64,000 bases of DNA from Sphingobacterium deserti (GTDB lineage Bacteria; Bacteroidota; Bacteroidia; Sphingobacteriales; Sphingobacteriaceae). Under the pieces are notes generated by a model. That model made no database searches. It worked only from the letters and a program-made list of their open reading frames with translations, and was not told where the DNA came from. Each line of letters begins with the position of its first letter. Position 1 is the stretch's first letter. Of this stretch, positions 17,439 to 27,206 are shown piece after piece. Location of the stretch: NCBI RefSeq assembly GCF_000757725.1, contig NZ_JJMU01000033.1:31404-95403 (forward strand). The letters are read 5' to 3'. The position numbers and the translations under genes are program-made.

Positions 17439-18692
17439 ATGAAAGATCGATTATTTACCATCAAAATAGAGACCGCTCTTATTTTATTAACCTTTGTTGT
17501 TTTAATATCCTGTAAAAAGGTCAGTAGTGAAAGCTTCTATGCAGAAGATGTCCCGATGGCAGAAATGCCAGACCTCACCGAAGAGTTCACCTTCGGGAGT
17601 GACAAAGGTTTAGTCAATATTTCTACGCAGGCGAATGGGAATAATTTTGGTACGAACAATTCGGCTCTGTATAAAAATATTTCTTCCCAAAATTTCGCAT
17701 ATTGCCATCCTGACGTTGAGTATTTTCCCGAAGGATTTAACGGCTACAAATATTGGATGGTTTTTACGCCCTATTTTGGCAGTGTAGGAACTGCTCAGGA
17801 TGCGAAATTATATGAAAACCCAAGTGTTGTCGTATCAAATGACGGTTTGAACTGGGTAGAGCCTAAAGGCTTAAAAAATCCTATACAAGGCGCATTGTCG
17901 GCTCACGAAAGCATAACCGAAAATAAGAATGAGCGTAAACAGGGGTTCTGGTCGGATGTTGATTGGTTTAGAGAAGACGGTAAATTTTTCCTGTACTATC
18001 GAGGTAGTATGGTTTCTGCCGCGGGGTTAGGATCCAGAGGTGCGAAATCTTTGAACAACAAGTCTAAGCTAAAGGAAAATGCTCAGCGGACTATTGTTAG
18101 GCAGACATCCAGCGACGGTGTACATTGGACCCCTTTAGAGGTCGTTTATACAAGTAATCCTCCTGCGACGCCAAAAAGTGATCATTTATTGTCGCCAACC
18201 TTTATTCCTGTCGATAACATTTACATAAGTTATGAGGTTGAGCTGCATACAGGAGGGGGCAATTTCAAAGGTGACGAACAATCGTATGTGGTTCGTCGGC
18301 AATCCAAGGATGGGTTGAATTTTAGTGTATTTGATAAATCGCAGGTGATCAATTTCGTCAAAAAACCTTGGAAAAATGTTAATCAAGCCTATTCTCCGTG
18401 GCACATTCAAGCAAGCTATGTTGATGGATATTATTTTCTAGTATTAGCTATTGGCGACGTTAAGAAATATACTTCAGATCTACTTTACTTAGCGTTCTCG
18501 AAAGATGGACTAAACTATAATGTTGTTCCTAAGCCCATAGTAGAAAGCAACGCCTACAGATCTGCAATATTTAAGAAAAATGTTACATCTGATTACATTG
18601 ATTTTGGTGCAATTCTGGGGTTTAAGAACGGAGCCTTCTCATACCGAGAATTCCGTTTGGAAAAATTGATACTTGATAAAGCTTGTAAATGA
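17439..18692 (+). CDS. Lipoprotein with glycosidase-like beta-propeller (sialidase/GH43-like fold), function unknown
   Basis: 417 residues. The lipoprotein signal ends at cysteine 25 (LISC). The mature part has repeated beta-propeller blades with SxDGxxW-like turns (SNDGLNWVEP, SSDGVHWTP, SKDGLNFS, SKDGLNYN) and the HPDVEYFPEGFNGYKYWM entry seen in uncharacterised glycoside-hydrolase-type proteins. Acidic residues in SDVDWFREDGKFFLYYRG could be catalytic, but the family is not certain and an enzyme activity is not proven. Located between the toxin pair and the glycosyltransferases, it may cleave or bind a surface glycan. It has its own promoter, so it is not simply a third gene of the toxin transcript. 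Confidence 0.65.
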   Translation: MKDRLFTIKIETALILLTFVVLISCKKVSSESFYAEDVPMAEMPDLTEEFTFGSDKGLVNISTQANGNNFGTNNSALYKNISSQNFAYCHPDVEYFPEGFNGYKYWMVFTPYFGSVGTAQDAKLYENPSVVVSNDGLNWVEPKGLKNPIQGALSAHESITENKNERKQGFWSDVDWFREDGKFFLYYRGSMVSAAGLGSRGAKSLNNKSKLKENAQRTIVRQTSSDGVHWTPLEVVYTSNPPATPKSDHLLSPTFIPVDNIYISYEVELHTGGGNFKGDEQSYVVRRQSKDGLNFSVFDKSQVINFVKKPWKNVNQAYSPWHIQASYVDGYYFLVLAIGDVKKYTSDLLYLAFSKDGLNYNVVPKPIVESNAYRSAIFKKNVTSDYIDFGAILGFKNGAFSYREFRLEKLILDKACK

Positions 18693-18747
18693 AGGGTTTT
18701 CCACTTGAAGTTGTTAAATTTGCTAACTAGATCAAACATATTTACGA

Positions 18748-19785
18748 ATGATAACACCAGGGTTTCTTCCTTCTGTTTCTGTTGTTATGCCAGTTTATAA
18801 CGTAGATGCTTTTTTAGAAGAAGCTATACAAAGTGTTTTGCAACAAAGTTTGCAGAATATTCAACTCATTTTAGTAAATGATGGTAGTACTGACAGTTCT
18901 GGAAAGATATGCACGCTCTATGCCCAAGCCGATGATCGTGTGCTTGTTCTAGATCAATCGAATGCGGGTGTTTCTGTGGCACGAAATCGTGGGTTAGAGC
19001 AGGCTAATGGCGAATATGTTTTCTTTATGGACGCGGATGACACGATTGATTTGAACTTTCTTAGATCATCGTATCAAATAGGAAAAAACGACGATGCTGA
19101 GTTGATTATCGTCGGTGATTACTTCGTGCAACAATTTCCACGTATTCCTGCGTTACCCACGTGCGGGCAGATGTGGAAAGTCGAATTTTTAAAAGGACAT
19201 CCTACAATTCGATTTCCGAAAGGGATACAGCCTGGAGAGGACGGTTTGTTTTCTCATCAATTGTTAGCTCTTAATCCAAAAGTCGCATTTAATTCCGAAG
19301 CAATCTACTACTACAGGCAGCACGAAAATCAAAATCATAAACGTATCAATGCCGACTTTTGGAAAGTGTTAAGACAGATTCCGTATTGGTTTGATATTCT
19401 AAAGTCTTTCTATCTCGTTCACGGTAAAACCCCTGAAAGAATGCAACATTTAGCTCTTTTTATTGAACATGAACCTTTTCAGCTAAGGTATTTAGAGACC
19501 CACCTCGATGCTGAGCAAAAAGATTACCTATTTAAACTTATCGTTGCTTACTTTGAAGAAATTGGTATTGAGGGATTAACTTTAGCTGGGAGAGAGAGTT
19601 TAACTCCCGTTTTTCGAAAATTTTTGAGTGCTGGTGACTATAGAGCCTTCGATAAGTACTACATTCGTTATCTTAAGAACAGGTCATTAAAAAGGCGAGC
19701 CCTGTTTTTCCTGAGTAAGTTTATCCCGTTTTCTAATCCTAGAAGGGAGTTCAGGGAACGCCTACGTAAAATGTATCCGGCATGA
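18748..19785 (+). CDS. Glycosyltransferase family 2
   Basis: 345 residues. A classic GT-A domain at the N-terminus: VSVVMPVYNVDAFLEEAIQS at 10-29, the nucleotide-binding DGS motif (VNDGSTDSSG), the SNAGVSVARNRG segment and the metal-binding DxD in FMDADDTID. The C-terminal third is variable and basic. It should transfer a sugar from a nucleotide donor onto a surface polysaccharide or LPS intermediate at the cytoplasmic face. Its stop overlaps the start of the next glycosyltransferase by 4 bases, so translation is coupled. Confidence 0.9.
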   Translation: MITPGFLPSVSVVMPVYNVDAFLEEAIQSVLQQSLQNIQLILVNDGSTDSSGKICTLYAQADDRVLVLDQSNAGVSVARNRGLEQANGEYVFFMDADDTIDLNFLRSSYQIGKNDDAELIIVGDYFVQQFPRIPALPTCGQMWKVEFLKGHPTIRFPKGIQPGEDGLFSHQLLALNPKVAFNSEAIYYYRQHENQNHKRINADFWKVLRQIPYWFDILKSFYLVHGKTPERMQHLALFIEHEPFQLRYLETHLDAEQKDYLFKLIVAYFEEIGIEGLTLAGRESLTPVFRKFLSAGDYRAFDKYYIRYLKNRSLKRRALFFLSKFIPFSNPRREFRERLRKMYPA

Positions 19786-21032
19786 AGATAGTTTTGGTAC
19801 AACATACCGATTTCATTAATGGCACAGGCGGTGCGGAAAAAATGTGCTGTTTTTTAGCAAATGGCTTTCAGCGCATGGGATATGACGTTGAAATCGCGAC
19901 GAATCAAAACGTACAAGGTGTAGCGATGTTTGCACTTGCGGAAGGGGTGCGTGTCACCAATATATATGATGAAGAGATTGTCCAAGAAAGTTTTAAACCA
20001 ATTTTTAATTATAGAGGCTCCAACCCGCTGAAATGGTGTCGCGCAAAGTTTCGTAAGAAGCTGGCGAAGTACTACAATAATAAATTGAAGAAGAAATACG
20101 CTGCCTATGGAGGGATATATACTTTCAACTTATTACAGCGATCAAAACGGTGGTCTGCTTATCTTCGTGCAGTCGCACCAGACGTGGTTATAAGTACTTC
20201 TTTGTCATCTGCCTTAGAAATAACTTACCAAAACAAGTACGATTTTCCTGTTGTAAATTCCGTTAATGGGCGGCCCGATTACGATTACGATTCTCCTTTT
20301 GGAGAACGTGATCCCATAGAAAAGCAATTATTGATTGAGACTTTTACAAACCTAACGGCAATACAAGTACTTTTTGCCAGCTATGAGCGATTTTTGCCAA
20401 CTCAATTTAAGGGGATGTGTTTTGTTATACCAAATCCTGTACCTAAAATTGGTGAGGGTCAATTAGCAAAACATGATTCTGAGAAAACCTCTTTCAGTAT
20501 TGTTAATATCGCCCGTTTGGATAATGCTTGTAAGCAACAAGAAATGGCTATTCGCGTATTCCATCGTTTAGCGGATACTCATCAGTTATGGAATATGTTC
20601 ATATGGGGTATAGGCCGGGATAAAGATTATTTGGAAGGTGTTATCGACGAATTGAAATTGACGGAACGTGTTATCTTAAAGGGGTTTACGGAAAAACCTT
20701 TGGAAAAATTGAAACGAGCGGATATATTTTTATTTCCTAGCAAGTTTGAGGGGTTTGGTCTAGCATTAGCCGAAGCAATGGCAGTAGGGTTGCCTGTAGT
20801 TGGCCTAAGTAATTGTTCTGGTGTTAATGAATTGATTAAGAATAACAAAAATGGCTTTCTAGTTGAGTCTGAGGAACAGATGATCGAATGTTTGGTAAAA
20901 CTCATGGAATCTCCTTCGTTAAGAAAGAATATGGGGAGCGCTGGAGCAATTGATATGCGGGAGTACAATGAAAGAGCTGTGTTGTCAAGTTGGAATGAAT
21001 TACTGCACGAGGTTCTTGCTCAGAAAGGCTGA
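19782..21032 (+). CDS. Glycosyltransferase family 4 (GT-B)
   Basis: 416 residues. The N-terminal Rossmann half shows the FINGTGGAEKMCCFLANGF acceptor loop. The C-terminal donor half has the retaining GT4 motif: KRADIFLFPSKFEGFGLALA with E-x7-E, followed by EAMAVGLPVVGLSNCSGVNE. It is likely a retaining transferase for LPS outer core or O-glycan assembly. It is translationally coupled to the GT2 gene upstream (ATGA overlap). Convergent with the next gene on the minus strand, with 76 bases between. Confidence 0.9.
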   Translation: MKIVLVQHTDFINGTGGAEKMCCFLANGFQRMGYDVEIATNQNVQGVAMFALAEGVRVTNIYDEEIVQESFKPIFNYRGSNPLKWCRAKFRKKLAKYYNNKLKKKYAAYGGIYTFNLLQRSKRWSAYLRAVAPDVVISTSLSSALEITYQNKYDFPVVNSVNGRPDYDYDSPFGERDPIEKQLLIETFTNLTAIQVLFASYERFLPTQFKGMCFVIPNPVPKIGEGQLAKHDSEKTSFSIVNIARLDNACKQQEMAIRVFHRLADTHQLWNMFIWGIGRDKDYLEGVIDELKLTERVILKGFTEKPLEKLKRADIFLFPSKFEGFGLALAEAMAVGLPVVGLSNCSGVNELIKNNKNGFLVESEEQMIECLVKLMESPSLRKNMGSAGAIDMREYNERAVLSSWNELLHEVLAQKG

Positions 21033-21108
21033 CAAAAATCTTGGAAGCATTCAGTCTACATTTTGAAATGCCCATTTAAAAACTTCATACTTTCGCTAAT
21101 CACCAAAA

Positions 21109-23181
21109 TCAAAGGAAAAGTTTACTTTCGATCAGCTTAATTTTTTCATTAAGTTGCTCTTTCGAAAAAGGAGATAAACTAGATAACGAGTTTTCTTTTA
21201 ATTTATTCCAAAGCGCAGGATCTTGATAAAGACGAAGAGTCGCAGCAGCAAAACTTTCAGCATTTTCCGCGATAAGAACATTTTTATCCGTCTCTAGTTG
21301 CATTCCTTCCGTCCCTACACCAGTAGAGACAACCGGAAGGTAGTATTCGAATGCTTGACCTATTTTGCCTTTGACACCTGCTCCATAGCGTAATGGTGCT
21401 ACCATCACTCGTTGAGTCAAGAAAAATGGAGCTATATCGGGTACAAAACCGTGAAAGAAAATGTTCGAATAGTTTCTCATCTCCGGGGGTATGTATTGAT
21501 CCACATCCCCGACGATATGAAGTTCCATCACAGGTAGTGTTTCCCATATCTTGGGCATGATCTCCTCTAGCATATAATAAACTGCATCAATGTTCGGCGC
21601 GTGCCTAGAGCCGACAAATAGTAAGCCGCTGCGATCTTGAAAATCTGGGATCCTTAAAGGATCTACTTTTGGGTAATGTACGTTTGATACTACAATCATT
21701 TTTTCTTTACTACAAAAACGACGCATGTAGATCTCCTCCTGTTCGGAAATTGGAATAACTAAATCCGCTAAGTTGCTTGCTTTCTTCTCTAGTGTTAGGA
21801 ATTTATCATATTCTTTTTTTAGAAATTTGTCTTCAGGAGTAAACATTAACGCCCTTTCAAAACGCAAATGATGGATGTCGACCATATCAAAAATTAGAAA
21901 GAATTTCTTCCATATTTTCTTCGCCAGTTTGTAGTATTTCATGAAGGTCACTACCGCATACATCCAAACAATAGGTCTTATAATTTGCATCCGCTTGAAA
22001 TAATGCGAGATATCGTCACTTTTAAGATGTTCATACAACACAACAATACCCATTTTTTGATAATATGCATTGTATCGGTTATTGTAGGTACTTCCAGTAG
22101 CGACAAGGGTTACATGATAATTCAAGATTTTATACGCCATCATTATTTCTGTAAGCCTAAGCTCACCGGAATTATTATCATACTGCGGCATTTGATCGTT
22201 AAAAAATACAATTTGCTTATTATTACAAAATTCAATTATGCGCTTACTTACGCTAGTGGCTTGTATGGCATTTAATTCATTTTTCCACCTTTCATTAAAC
22301 AAATTCCGATTCTTTTCAAGTAAGCGCGCTTTTTCTCTTTTCCTTCCTTCGTTTTGGACGTTGTAAGAAACCCCATTGAAGTGAATTATTTTGGAAAAGG
22401 GTGTATAATAAATTTTTTTACCCTGTTCATACCGTAACCTAAAACAGAGGTCTGTCTCCTCAAAATATGCGGGAGAATACAGATCATCCAAAAGATTGAG
22501 TTGTCCGTTGTTATCCAGTTTTCGAAACAGAAGGCTACATCCAGAGCAGTAATCTACCTCATAAACGTAATTTACCTCTGGGTAGTACACAGGTATTTGC
22601 GCTATTTGGACAATTACATTGTCTTTTAAAAATACAGTTCCCGCTTCTTGGAGGGTACCATCAGCGTTTAGGAGCATTGATCCTACCGCGCCGACGTCCT
22701 CATATGTCTCGAAGACCGAAACCAATTCGTCGAGAAAGCCCGGTTGAACCACCGTATCGTTGTTGAGCAAGTATATGTAATTCCCTGAAGCAAGTTTAAT
22801 TCCTTCATTGACTGATTTTAAAAAGCCCAAATTCGTTTCGTTCTTCACGTATTTTATGTTTTGGATATGATCCAAATCTATACTTTCTGAACTGTTGTCA
22901 TCCACGAGGATAATTTCAAAAGTCTTTCTTGGGAGGTTTTCGTAAATGGAAAGTAAGCATTGCTGCGTATAATGCTGATTATTATAGAACGGTATTATTA
23001 TTGTAACCTCAGGCTTCTGCTTCAAAGGGAATGCGAAAGTAGAATACTTATTTTCTGGAATGTACTTTTCTTGAGCAAGTAACGATTCCAACTCCATTAT
23101 GCGGTTTCTTTTAGCGAAAAAATTTCTTATCGGTCTTCTTAATCCCATGAATAAAGTGCTTCTCAAGTGTGAACAATACAT
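21109..23181 (-). CDS. Two-domain glycosyltransferase, GT2 fused to GT4-like domain
   Basis: 690 residues. The GT2 domain at about 57-300 contains VTIIIPFYNNQHYTQQ, LVDDNSS and the LLNNDTVVQPGF donor motif typical of rhamnosyl- or galactosyl-type GT2 enzymes. A linker and acceptor-type domain (about 330-500) precede a GT4-like donor domain (about 510-690) with LLFVGSRHAPNIDAVYYMLE, APLRYGAGVKGKIGQAFEY and PVVSTGVGTEGMQ. Such double enzymes add two successive sugars in surface glycan assembly. The start is uncertain: ATG 23181 or the later ATG at 23148 (MGLRRPIRNFF). Confidence 0.85.
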   Translation of the reverse strand: MYCSHLRSTLFMGLRRPIRNFFAKRNRIMELESLLAQEKYIPENKYSTFAFPLKQKPEVTIIIPFYNNQHYTQQCLLSIYENLPRKTFEIILVDDNSSESIDLDHIQNIKYVKNETNLGFLKSVNEGIKLASGNYIYLLNNDTVVQPGFLDELVSVFETYEDVGAVGSMLLNADGTLQEAGTVFLKDNVIVQIAQIPVYYPEVNYVYEVDYCSGCSLLFRKLDNNGQLNLLDDLYSPAYFEETDLCFRLRYEQGKKIYYTPFSKIIHFNGVSYNVQNEGRKREKARLLEKNRNLFNERWKNELNAIQATSVSKRIIEFCNNKQIVFFNDQMPQYDNNSGELRLTEIMMAYKILNYHVTLVATGSTYNNRYNAYYQKMGIVVLYEHLKSDDISHYFKRMQIIRPIVWMYAVVTFMKYYKLAKKIWKKFFLIFDMVDIHHLRFERALMFTPEDKFLKKEYDKFLTLEKKASNLADLVIPISEQEEIYMRRFCSKEKMIVVSNVHYPKVDPLRIPDFQDRSGLLFVGSRHAPNIDAVYYMLEEIMPKIWETLPVMELHIVGDVDQYIPPEMRNYSNIFFHGFVPDIAPFFLTQRVMVAPLRYGAGVKGKIGQAFEYYLPVVSTGVGTEGMQLETDKNVLIAENAESFAAATLRLYQDPALWNKLKENSLSSLSPFSKEQLNEKIKLIESKLFL

Positions 23182-23239
23182 GAATGTTCCAACTGTCTAA
23201 AATTACTAAAAATATGCAAAATAAGTAAGTTCAACATTT

Positions 23240-24250
23240 TTAAGGAAGCGTAATTGGAGTATGTCCTTCTAGTTGTAAGACGTATTGTAGCCAATTTTTG
23301 AAAGCATATTTCTCTCTGACGCTGGCAGGAAGTTCATGATAAGGACGATTTAAAAAGGAACGCAACTGTTGCGCGGATTGATTTTGGAAAATCAGAATGT
23401 TATCCGAATGGTAAAAATCGTATTTGCTTACCTCTTTATTTGTCGTGATCAATTTTACGCTATATCCCACGGATTCCAACACGCGAAACGACAATCCATG
23501 TTGGCTTTGGATTTGCGCATCGAATAGAACCTCCGAACCTAACACGTTTTCGACATTAGTTGTATATTTTATGCAGCTCTCAATTGTGCTCAAACCAAGG
23601 TGTTCGCAATGTTCTCTTTCCTTTTTATCTCTAGTATATACAATAAACTCACTTGGTACTTCTAGATTGTCTATGAGTTTCTTTAGTCTAACAGTGATGT
23701 CTATGCGGTCTGCTTGATAGGAATTTATCGACAGTAGTCCATGTTGTTTTCGACGTTTAGAGTGTGGCGGCGTCAAATAAAAATTTGTACAGGGCAGAAC
23801 GGTTGGATACCTTTTTAGATCACTAGGATCATATGCAAAAAAATTGTTGAAATAGGGTATGTACTCTTCAACCGTCGGATAACGTGAAATAGCATCCCAT
23901 TGGTATGCTGAGATAGACAGATCCTTTTTTTTTAACTTTTGAAATAGAGGAAGGGGGAATAGGTCAGGTCGGATAAACAAGCCGTGCTGTATGTTGTCAA
24001 ACTGCTGAATATAAATAATCATTTTTTCGCTAACAACTTTCGAACGAAGTGCATCCTTGTAGGAACGATCCTGAAGAATAGCTTTTTGAAAAAAGTTCCT
24101 AAGCCGGTGCCACAAGCTGGGGTATTCGAAAGAAGCAACGAACCCCGACACATCAATTACGTCAAAATCTAGCAATTCCAATTCCTTTTTAATTGCTTCT
24201 GCGAATCCAAAATCTGTAGGTGCTCCAAATAAAATTTTCTTTCCAGCCAT
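23240..24250 (-). CDS. RfaS/CgeB-like glycan biosynthesis protein, paralogue A
   Basis: 336 residues. Not a textbook glycosyltransferase, but it shares a conserved pattern with the proteins at 24399-25400 and 25444-26454: an N-terminal Rossmann-like start (ILFGAPTDFGFAEAIKK), a middle AYQWDAISRYPTVEEYI, and near the C-terminus GLSFRVLESVGYSVKLITTN followed by YDFY..DNI. The last block has the look of a GT-B donor site. Proteins with this pattern are often labelled LPS core biosynthesis RfaS-like. A role in LPS or capsule decoration is inferred. It diverges from paralogue B with 148 bases between them. Confidence 0.65.
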   Translation of the reverse strand: MAGKKILFGAPTDFGFAEAIKKELELLDFDVIDVSGFVASFEYPSLWHRLRNFFQKAILQDRSYKDALRSKVVSEKMIIYIQQFDNIQHGLFIRPDLFPLPLFQKLKKKDLSISAYQWDAISRYPTVEEYIPYFNNFFAYDPSDLKRYPTVLPCTNFYLTPPHSKRRKQHGLLSINSYQADRIDITVRLKKLIDNLEVPSEFIVYTRDKKEREHCEHLGLSTIESCIKYTTNVENVLGSEVLFDAQIQSQHGLSFRVLESVGYSVKLITTNKEVSKYDFYHSDNILIFQNQSAQQLRSFLNRPYHELPASVREKYAFKNWLQYVLQLEGHTPITLP

Positions 24251-24398
24251 TATGTTTTACTTATTAACCTTTTTCTAATCGTGAAAATTGTACTATTACA
24301 AATCTACGTGATTTACAATTTTATAAACGTATATACTTAGCAAATTATCTATTAAGGATTACTTTAACTAGCTTTGAAATTCCATTTAAAGTAGAGAG

Positions 24399-25400
24399 AT
24401 GATAAACAGAAATCAGCGAGTTATACTTGGGATGCCCAGGACGTTTAGCATATACAAAGTGTTGATCAGCAGAATGCAGCAGTTGGGGTTTGATATAATC
24501 GACGTAAGTTACAACAACGATATTTTTACTTATCGTAGTTTTTGGGATCGATCCGTAAACTTTTTTCGGAAGATCGTACTAAATGACAAAGGATATAAAA
24601 ATAAATTAAAGTTCAAAGCTTTGGGACAGCGTGTATTACAGCAATTACAGGCGATGGATAAAAAAGCCGATTACGCGATCTTGATACGGGCGGATATTTA
24701 TCCAAAAGATGTAGTCGAGCGGATTGTCGATCATGCTCACAAATCCATAGCTTATCAATGGGATGGCATTAGTCGTTATCCAGCCGTTAAGCAACTTGTA
24801 TCGTTATTCGATCACTTCTACGTATTTCAAGGCGAGGGATTTACGCAGCAACAGGCCTTATATAGACCCCTTAACAATTTTTACTTTGGACATCTTTACA
24901 ATCCAGAAATCAAACCACGTTTAAACACTTTTTATTTTATTGGAAGTTTTGTCAAATCGAGATGGGAAAATATTCGTAGTGCAGCTTTGCTGATAGCTGA
25001 TGCCGGCGGAATTGTAGATTTCTATATATACTCTACTGACAAGCAAATTTCAACTGAGTATACAGTGGCAGGACTTAAATTTATACAGCAAAGTGTGGAT
25101 TATGAAGAAGGTGTTACAAATGTGCTATACAGCGAATATCTGGTAGATTTTCTTATCGAAGGACAACAAGGGCTATCTATTCGCGTTTTCGAGTCTATTG
25201 GATATCGTCGAAAGCTGATCACAGATAATGCTTCAGTAAAAAATTATGATTTTTATCGTCCTAACAACATTTACATTTTAAATGTCGACGAAAGAAGTCT
25301 CTCTGATTTTATGATGCAGCCTTATGAAGGACTTCCTGAAGATATTTTAGCCAAATACAATTTCGACTGTTGGTTACATAATATATTAATTGCACAATAA
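24399..25400 (+). CDS. RfaS/CgeB-like glycan biosynthesis protein, paralogue B
   Basis: 333 residues, clearly homologous to paralogue A over its full length: shared start (VILGMPRTFSIYKVL), FWDRSVNFFRKIVLNDKGYK (compare LWHRLRNFFQKAILQDRSYK), AYQWDGISRYPAVKQLV, and GLSIRVFESIGYRRKLITDN with YDFYRPNNIYIL. Same inferred role as A. Transcribed opposite to its two paralogues, so the trio is not a simple tandem array. No signal peptide; cytoplasmic. Confidence 0.65.
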   Translation: MINRNQRVILGMPRTFSIYKVLISRMQQLGFDIIDVSYNNDIFTYRSFWDRSVNFFRKIVLNDKGYKNKLKFKALGQRVLQQLQAMDKKADYAILIRADIYPKDVVERIVDHAHKSIAYQWDGISRYPAVKQLVSLFDHFYVFQGEGFTQQQALYRPLNNFYFGHLYNPEIKPRLNTFYFIGSFVKSRWENIRSAALLIADAGGIVDFYIYSTDKQISTEYTVAGLKFIQQSVDYEEGVTNVLYSEYLVDFLIEGQQGLSIRVFESIGYRRKLITDNASVKNYDFYRPNNIYILNVDERSLSDFMMQPYEGLPEDILAKYNFDCWLHNILIAQ

Positions 25401-25443
25401 AATGTAGTTCGTATCGAACCAAACTTATAAAGTAAATCCATTG

Positions 25444-26454
25444 TTAGTGGACGGTTGATAATGCAATTTTGGCTTGTTGATTACTAAGATTAAAAACTTG
25501 GGAGACCCAGTAATCTAGCGTGTATTTTTTGTAAATTTTGTCAGCGAGTGGGCGGTAGGGGGTTTCAAAAAAAGTGTTATCAATTTCGCTCAAATCATTA
25601 TTTATACACAGAATATTCTGTGGGTCATAAAAATCATAATCTTTAATACGTGGATTGTCTGTAATGATCTTTTTTTCGAGCGCCATTGCCTCAAAAATAC
25701 GAAAACTCAATCCTTCTTGACCTTCACGCATTAAATCGACAATGACTTTACTGTTTTTGTACTCCTCCAATACGGTATCAATATACACTGGTTTATTTTT
25801 TAGCTCGATACACGAATGTTGGGGCCGGAACAACATTGAACGAAGCTTTTCCTTCCATATTTGCTTTCCGACAACAACCATTTTGCTCTTCAAATCGAGC
25901 GATGCTAGACGTCCGGCCAATTTACGAACAATCTTATTTCGTCTTCTATCGTAAGAAGTGATATAGAAGAGATCACTCGTTGCACCTTGCGACGGCTCTG
26001 GACATTCATTTAAATAATTATAATTTGTGATCTTTTCGAAACCATGAGCTGCTACATCTCTATCTTCAAAAGAGTAGATCTTGTCAAATAGATTTAGTTT
26101 GCCTTCTACCGGAAAACGGTCTAAATTATCATACAGATAAGTGATGAGTCGATTCGTAAATTTTTTTATTGCAAGAATCGTTTGGCGGTCAAGCGTATGC
26201 GGGTTCAATATAAGGATCTGATCTTGGTGACCCAAACCCGCTAGGGATTCCAAAACATACTCTTGGCGTTTGACATGTTTGATATTTTTTCCGCGAAGGA
26301 GCTTGCTACACGCATTGAATGCTCGTTCCCTAAAGTTGCGATACTTATACGCACCCATGTTGATATGTGAAGCTTCTACTGCGTGCTCGCGCAGTTTGCT
26401 TACGATATGACAGTCGTAGTTCCAGTAATCAAAGCTTATAATACATATTTTCAT
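25444..26454 (-). CDS. RfaS/CgeB-like glycan biosynthesis protein, paralogue C
   Basis: 336 residues, the most diverged of the three. It keeps the domain order: N-terminal start (ICIISFDYWNYDCHIVSKL), a central LITYLYDNLDRFPVEGKL in place of YQWDxISRYP, and EGQEGLSFRIFEAMALEKK with YDFYDPQNILCI. The pattern suggests a GT-B-like transferase with a different donor or acceptor from A and B. Its ATG overlaps the stop of the upstream GT2 gene by one base (TAATG), so the two are translationally coupled and probably act on the same glycan. Confidence 0.65.
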   Translation of the reverse strand: MKICIISFDYWNYDCHIVSKLREHAVEASHINMGAYKYRNFRERAFNACSKLLRGKNIKHVKRQEYVLESLAGLGHQDQILILNPHTLDRQTILAIKKFTNRLITYLYDNLDRFPVEGKLNLFDKIYSFEDRDVAAHGFEKITNYNYLNECPEPSQGATSDLFYITSYDRRRNKIVRKLAGRLASLDLKSKMVVVGKQIWKEKLRSMLFRPQHSCIELKNKPVYIDTVLEEYKNSKVIVDLMREGQEGLSFRIFEAMALEKKIITDNPRIKDYDFYDPQNILCINNDLSEIDNTFFETPYRPLADKIYKKYTLDYWVSQVFNLSNQQAKIALSTVH

Positions 26455-27206
26455 TATCCTCCTTCTTTTTTCAGAGACTTGTATGTCTCGTGTACGCTAA
26501 GACTTTGTAAATAGCAAAGCTGTATGCCACGTTTTCCATCAAGTACACCCAATTTCAAAAAGTATGCCTTAAAAAATTTAAAAGCAGTTTTTGCAATGTG
26601 AGTCAGTAAATTGTACCGTTTCCCCTTCGCAGATAATTCTTGTCCTTTCAAAACGCCATAATGTACCATTTTCTTTCGATATAGTCCATAACTGGCAAAT
26701 GAATAATGCAATATTTTGTTTTTTAGTATCCCAGTGTCTCCATTTACTATCAACGTCTCGTGGACTTTCTTTTTATCATCGTATTTCGCCTTGCTTTTTC
26801 GGAAAAGCCGGTAGTTTTTATCATTTTGTGTTCCGGAAAAGCGTATTTTTTCGTTGCAAAAATAGAAAGTTCGGTACATGAAATAGGCAGCTTTGCTTTC
26901 TAAAGAATTTATAGTATCTAGTATTTCTTTTTTTGCTTCTTTAGTCAGCCTTTCATCCGCGTCTAGGAACAATACCCAATCAAAATTGGCATATGAAATT
27001 GCTAAATTTCTTTGTGAAGTAAAATCTTCGAATTTATTTTGATAGACACTGACTCTTGGAAAGGCTTTTGCCAAAGTTACTGTGCTATCCGTACTAAAAG
27101 AGTCCAGGACGATTATTTCATCGGCGAAGTCTAAAGAAGATAAAACACCCGTTATATTCTTCTCTTCGTTGTATGTTATAATAAGTGCACTAAGTTTTTG
27201 CTCCAC
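26454..27206 (-). CDS. Glycosyltransferase family 2, WaaE/KdtX-like (LOS core)
   Basis: 250 residues with a GTG start at 27206. The GT-A domain has LSALIITYNEEKNITGVLSS, LDSFSTDSTV, FEDFTSQRNLAISYANFDWV and the metal site LFLDADERLT; this arrangement is that of the lipooligosaccharide core beta-1,4-glucosyltransferase group (WaaE/KdtX). The C-terminal YLLKLG/GKRGIQLCYLQSL region is also typical of that group. It is the first gene of a two-gene unit with paralogue C. Confidence 0.85.
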   Translation of the reverse strand: MEQKLSALIITYNEEKNITGVLSSLDFADEIIVLDSFSTDSTVTLAKAFPRVSVYQNKFEDFTSQRNLAISYANFDWVLFLDADERLTKEAKKEILDTINSLESKAAYFMYRTFYFCNEKIRFSGTQNDKNYRLFRKSKAKYDDKKKVHETLIVNGDTGILKNKILHYSFASYGLYRKKMVHYGVLKGQELSAKGKRYNLLTHIAKTAFKFFKAYFLKLGVLDGKRGIQLCYLQSLSVHETYKSLKKEGG

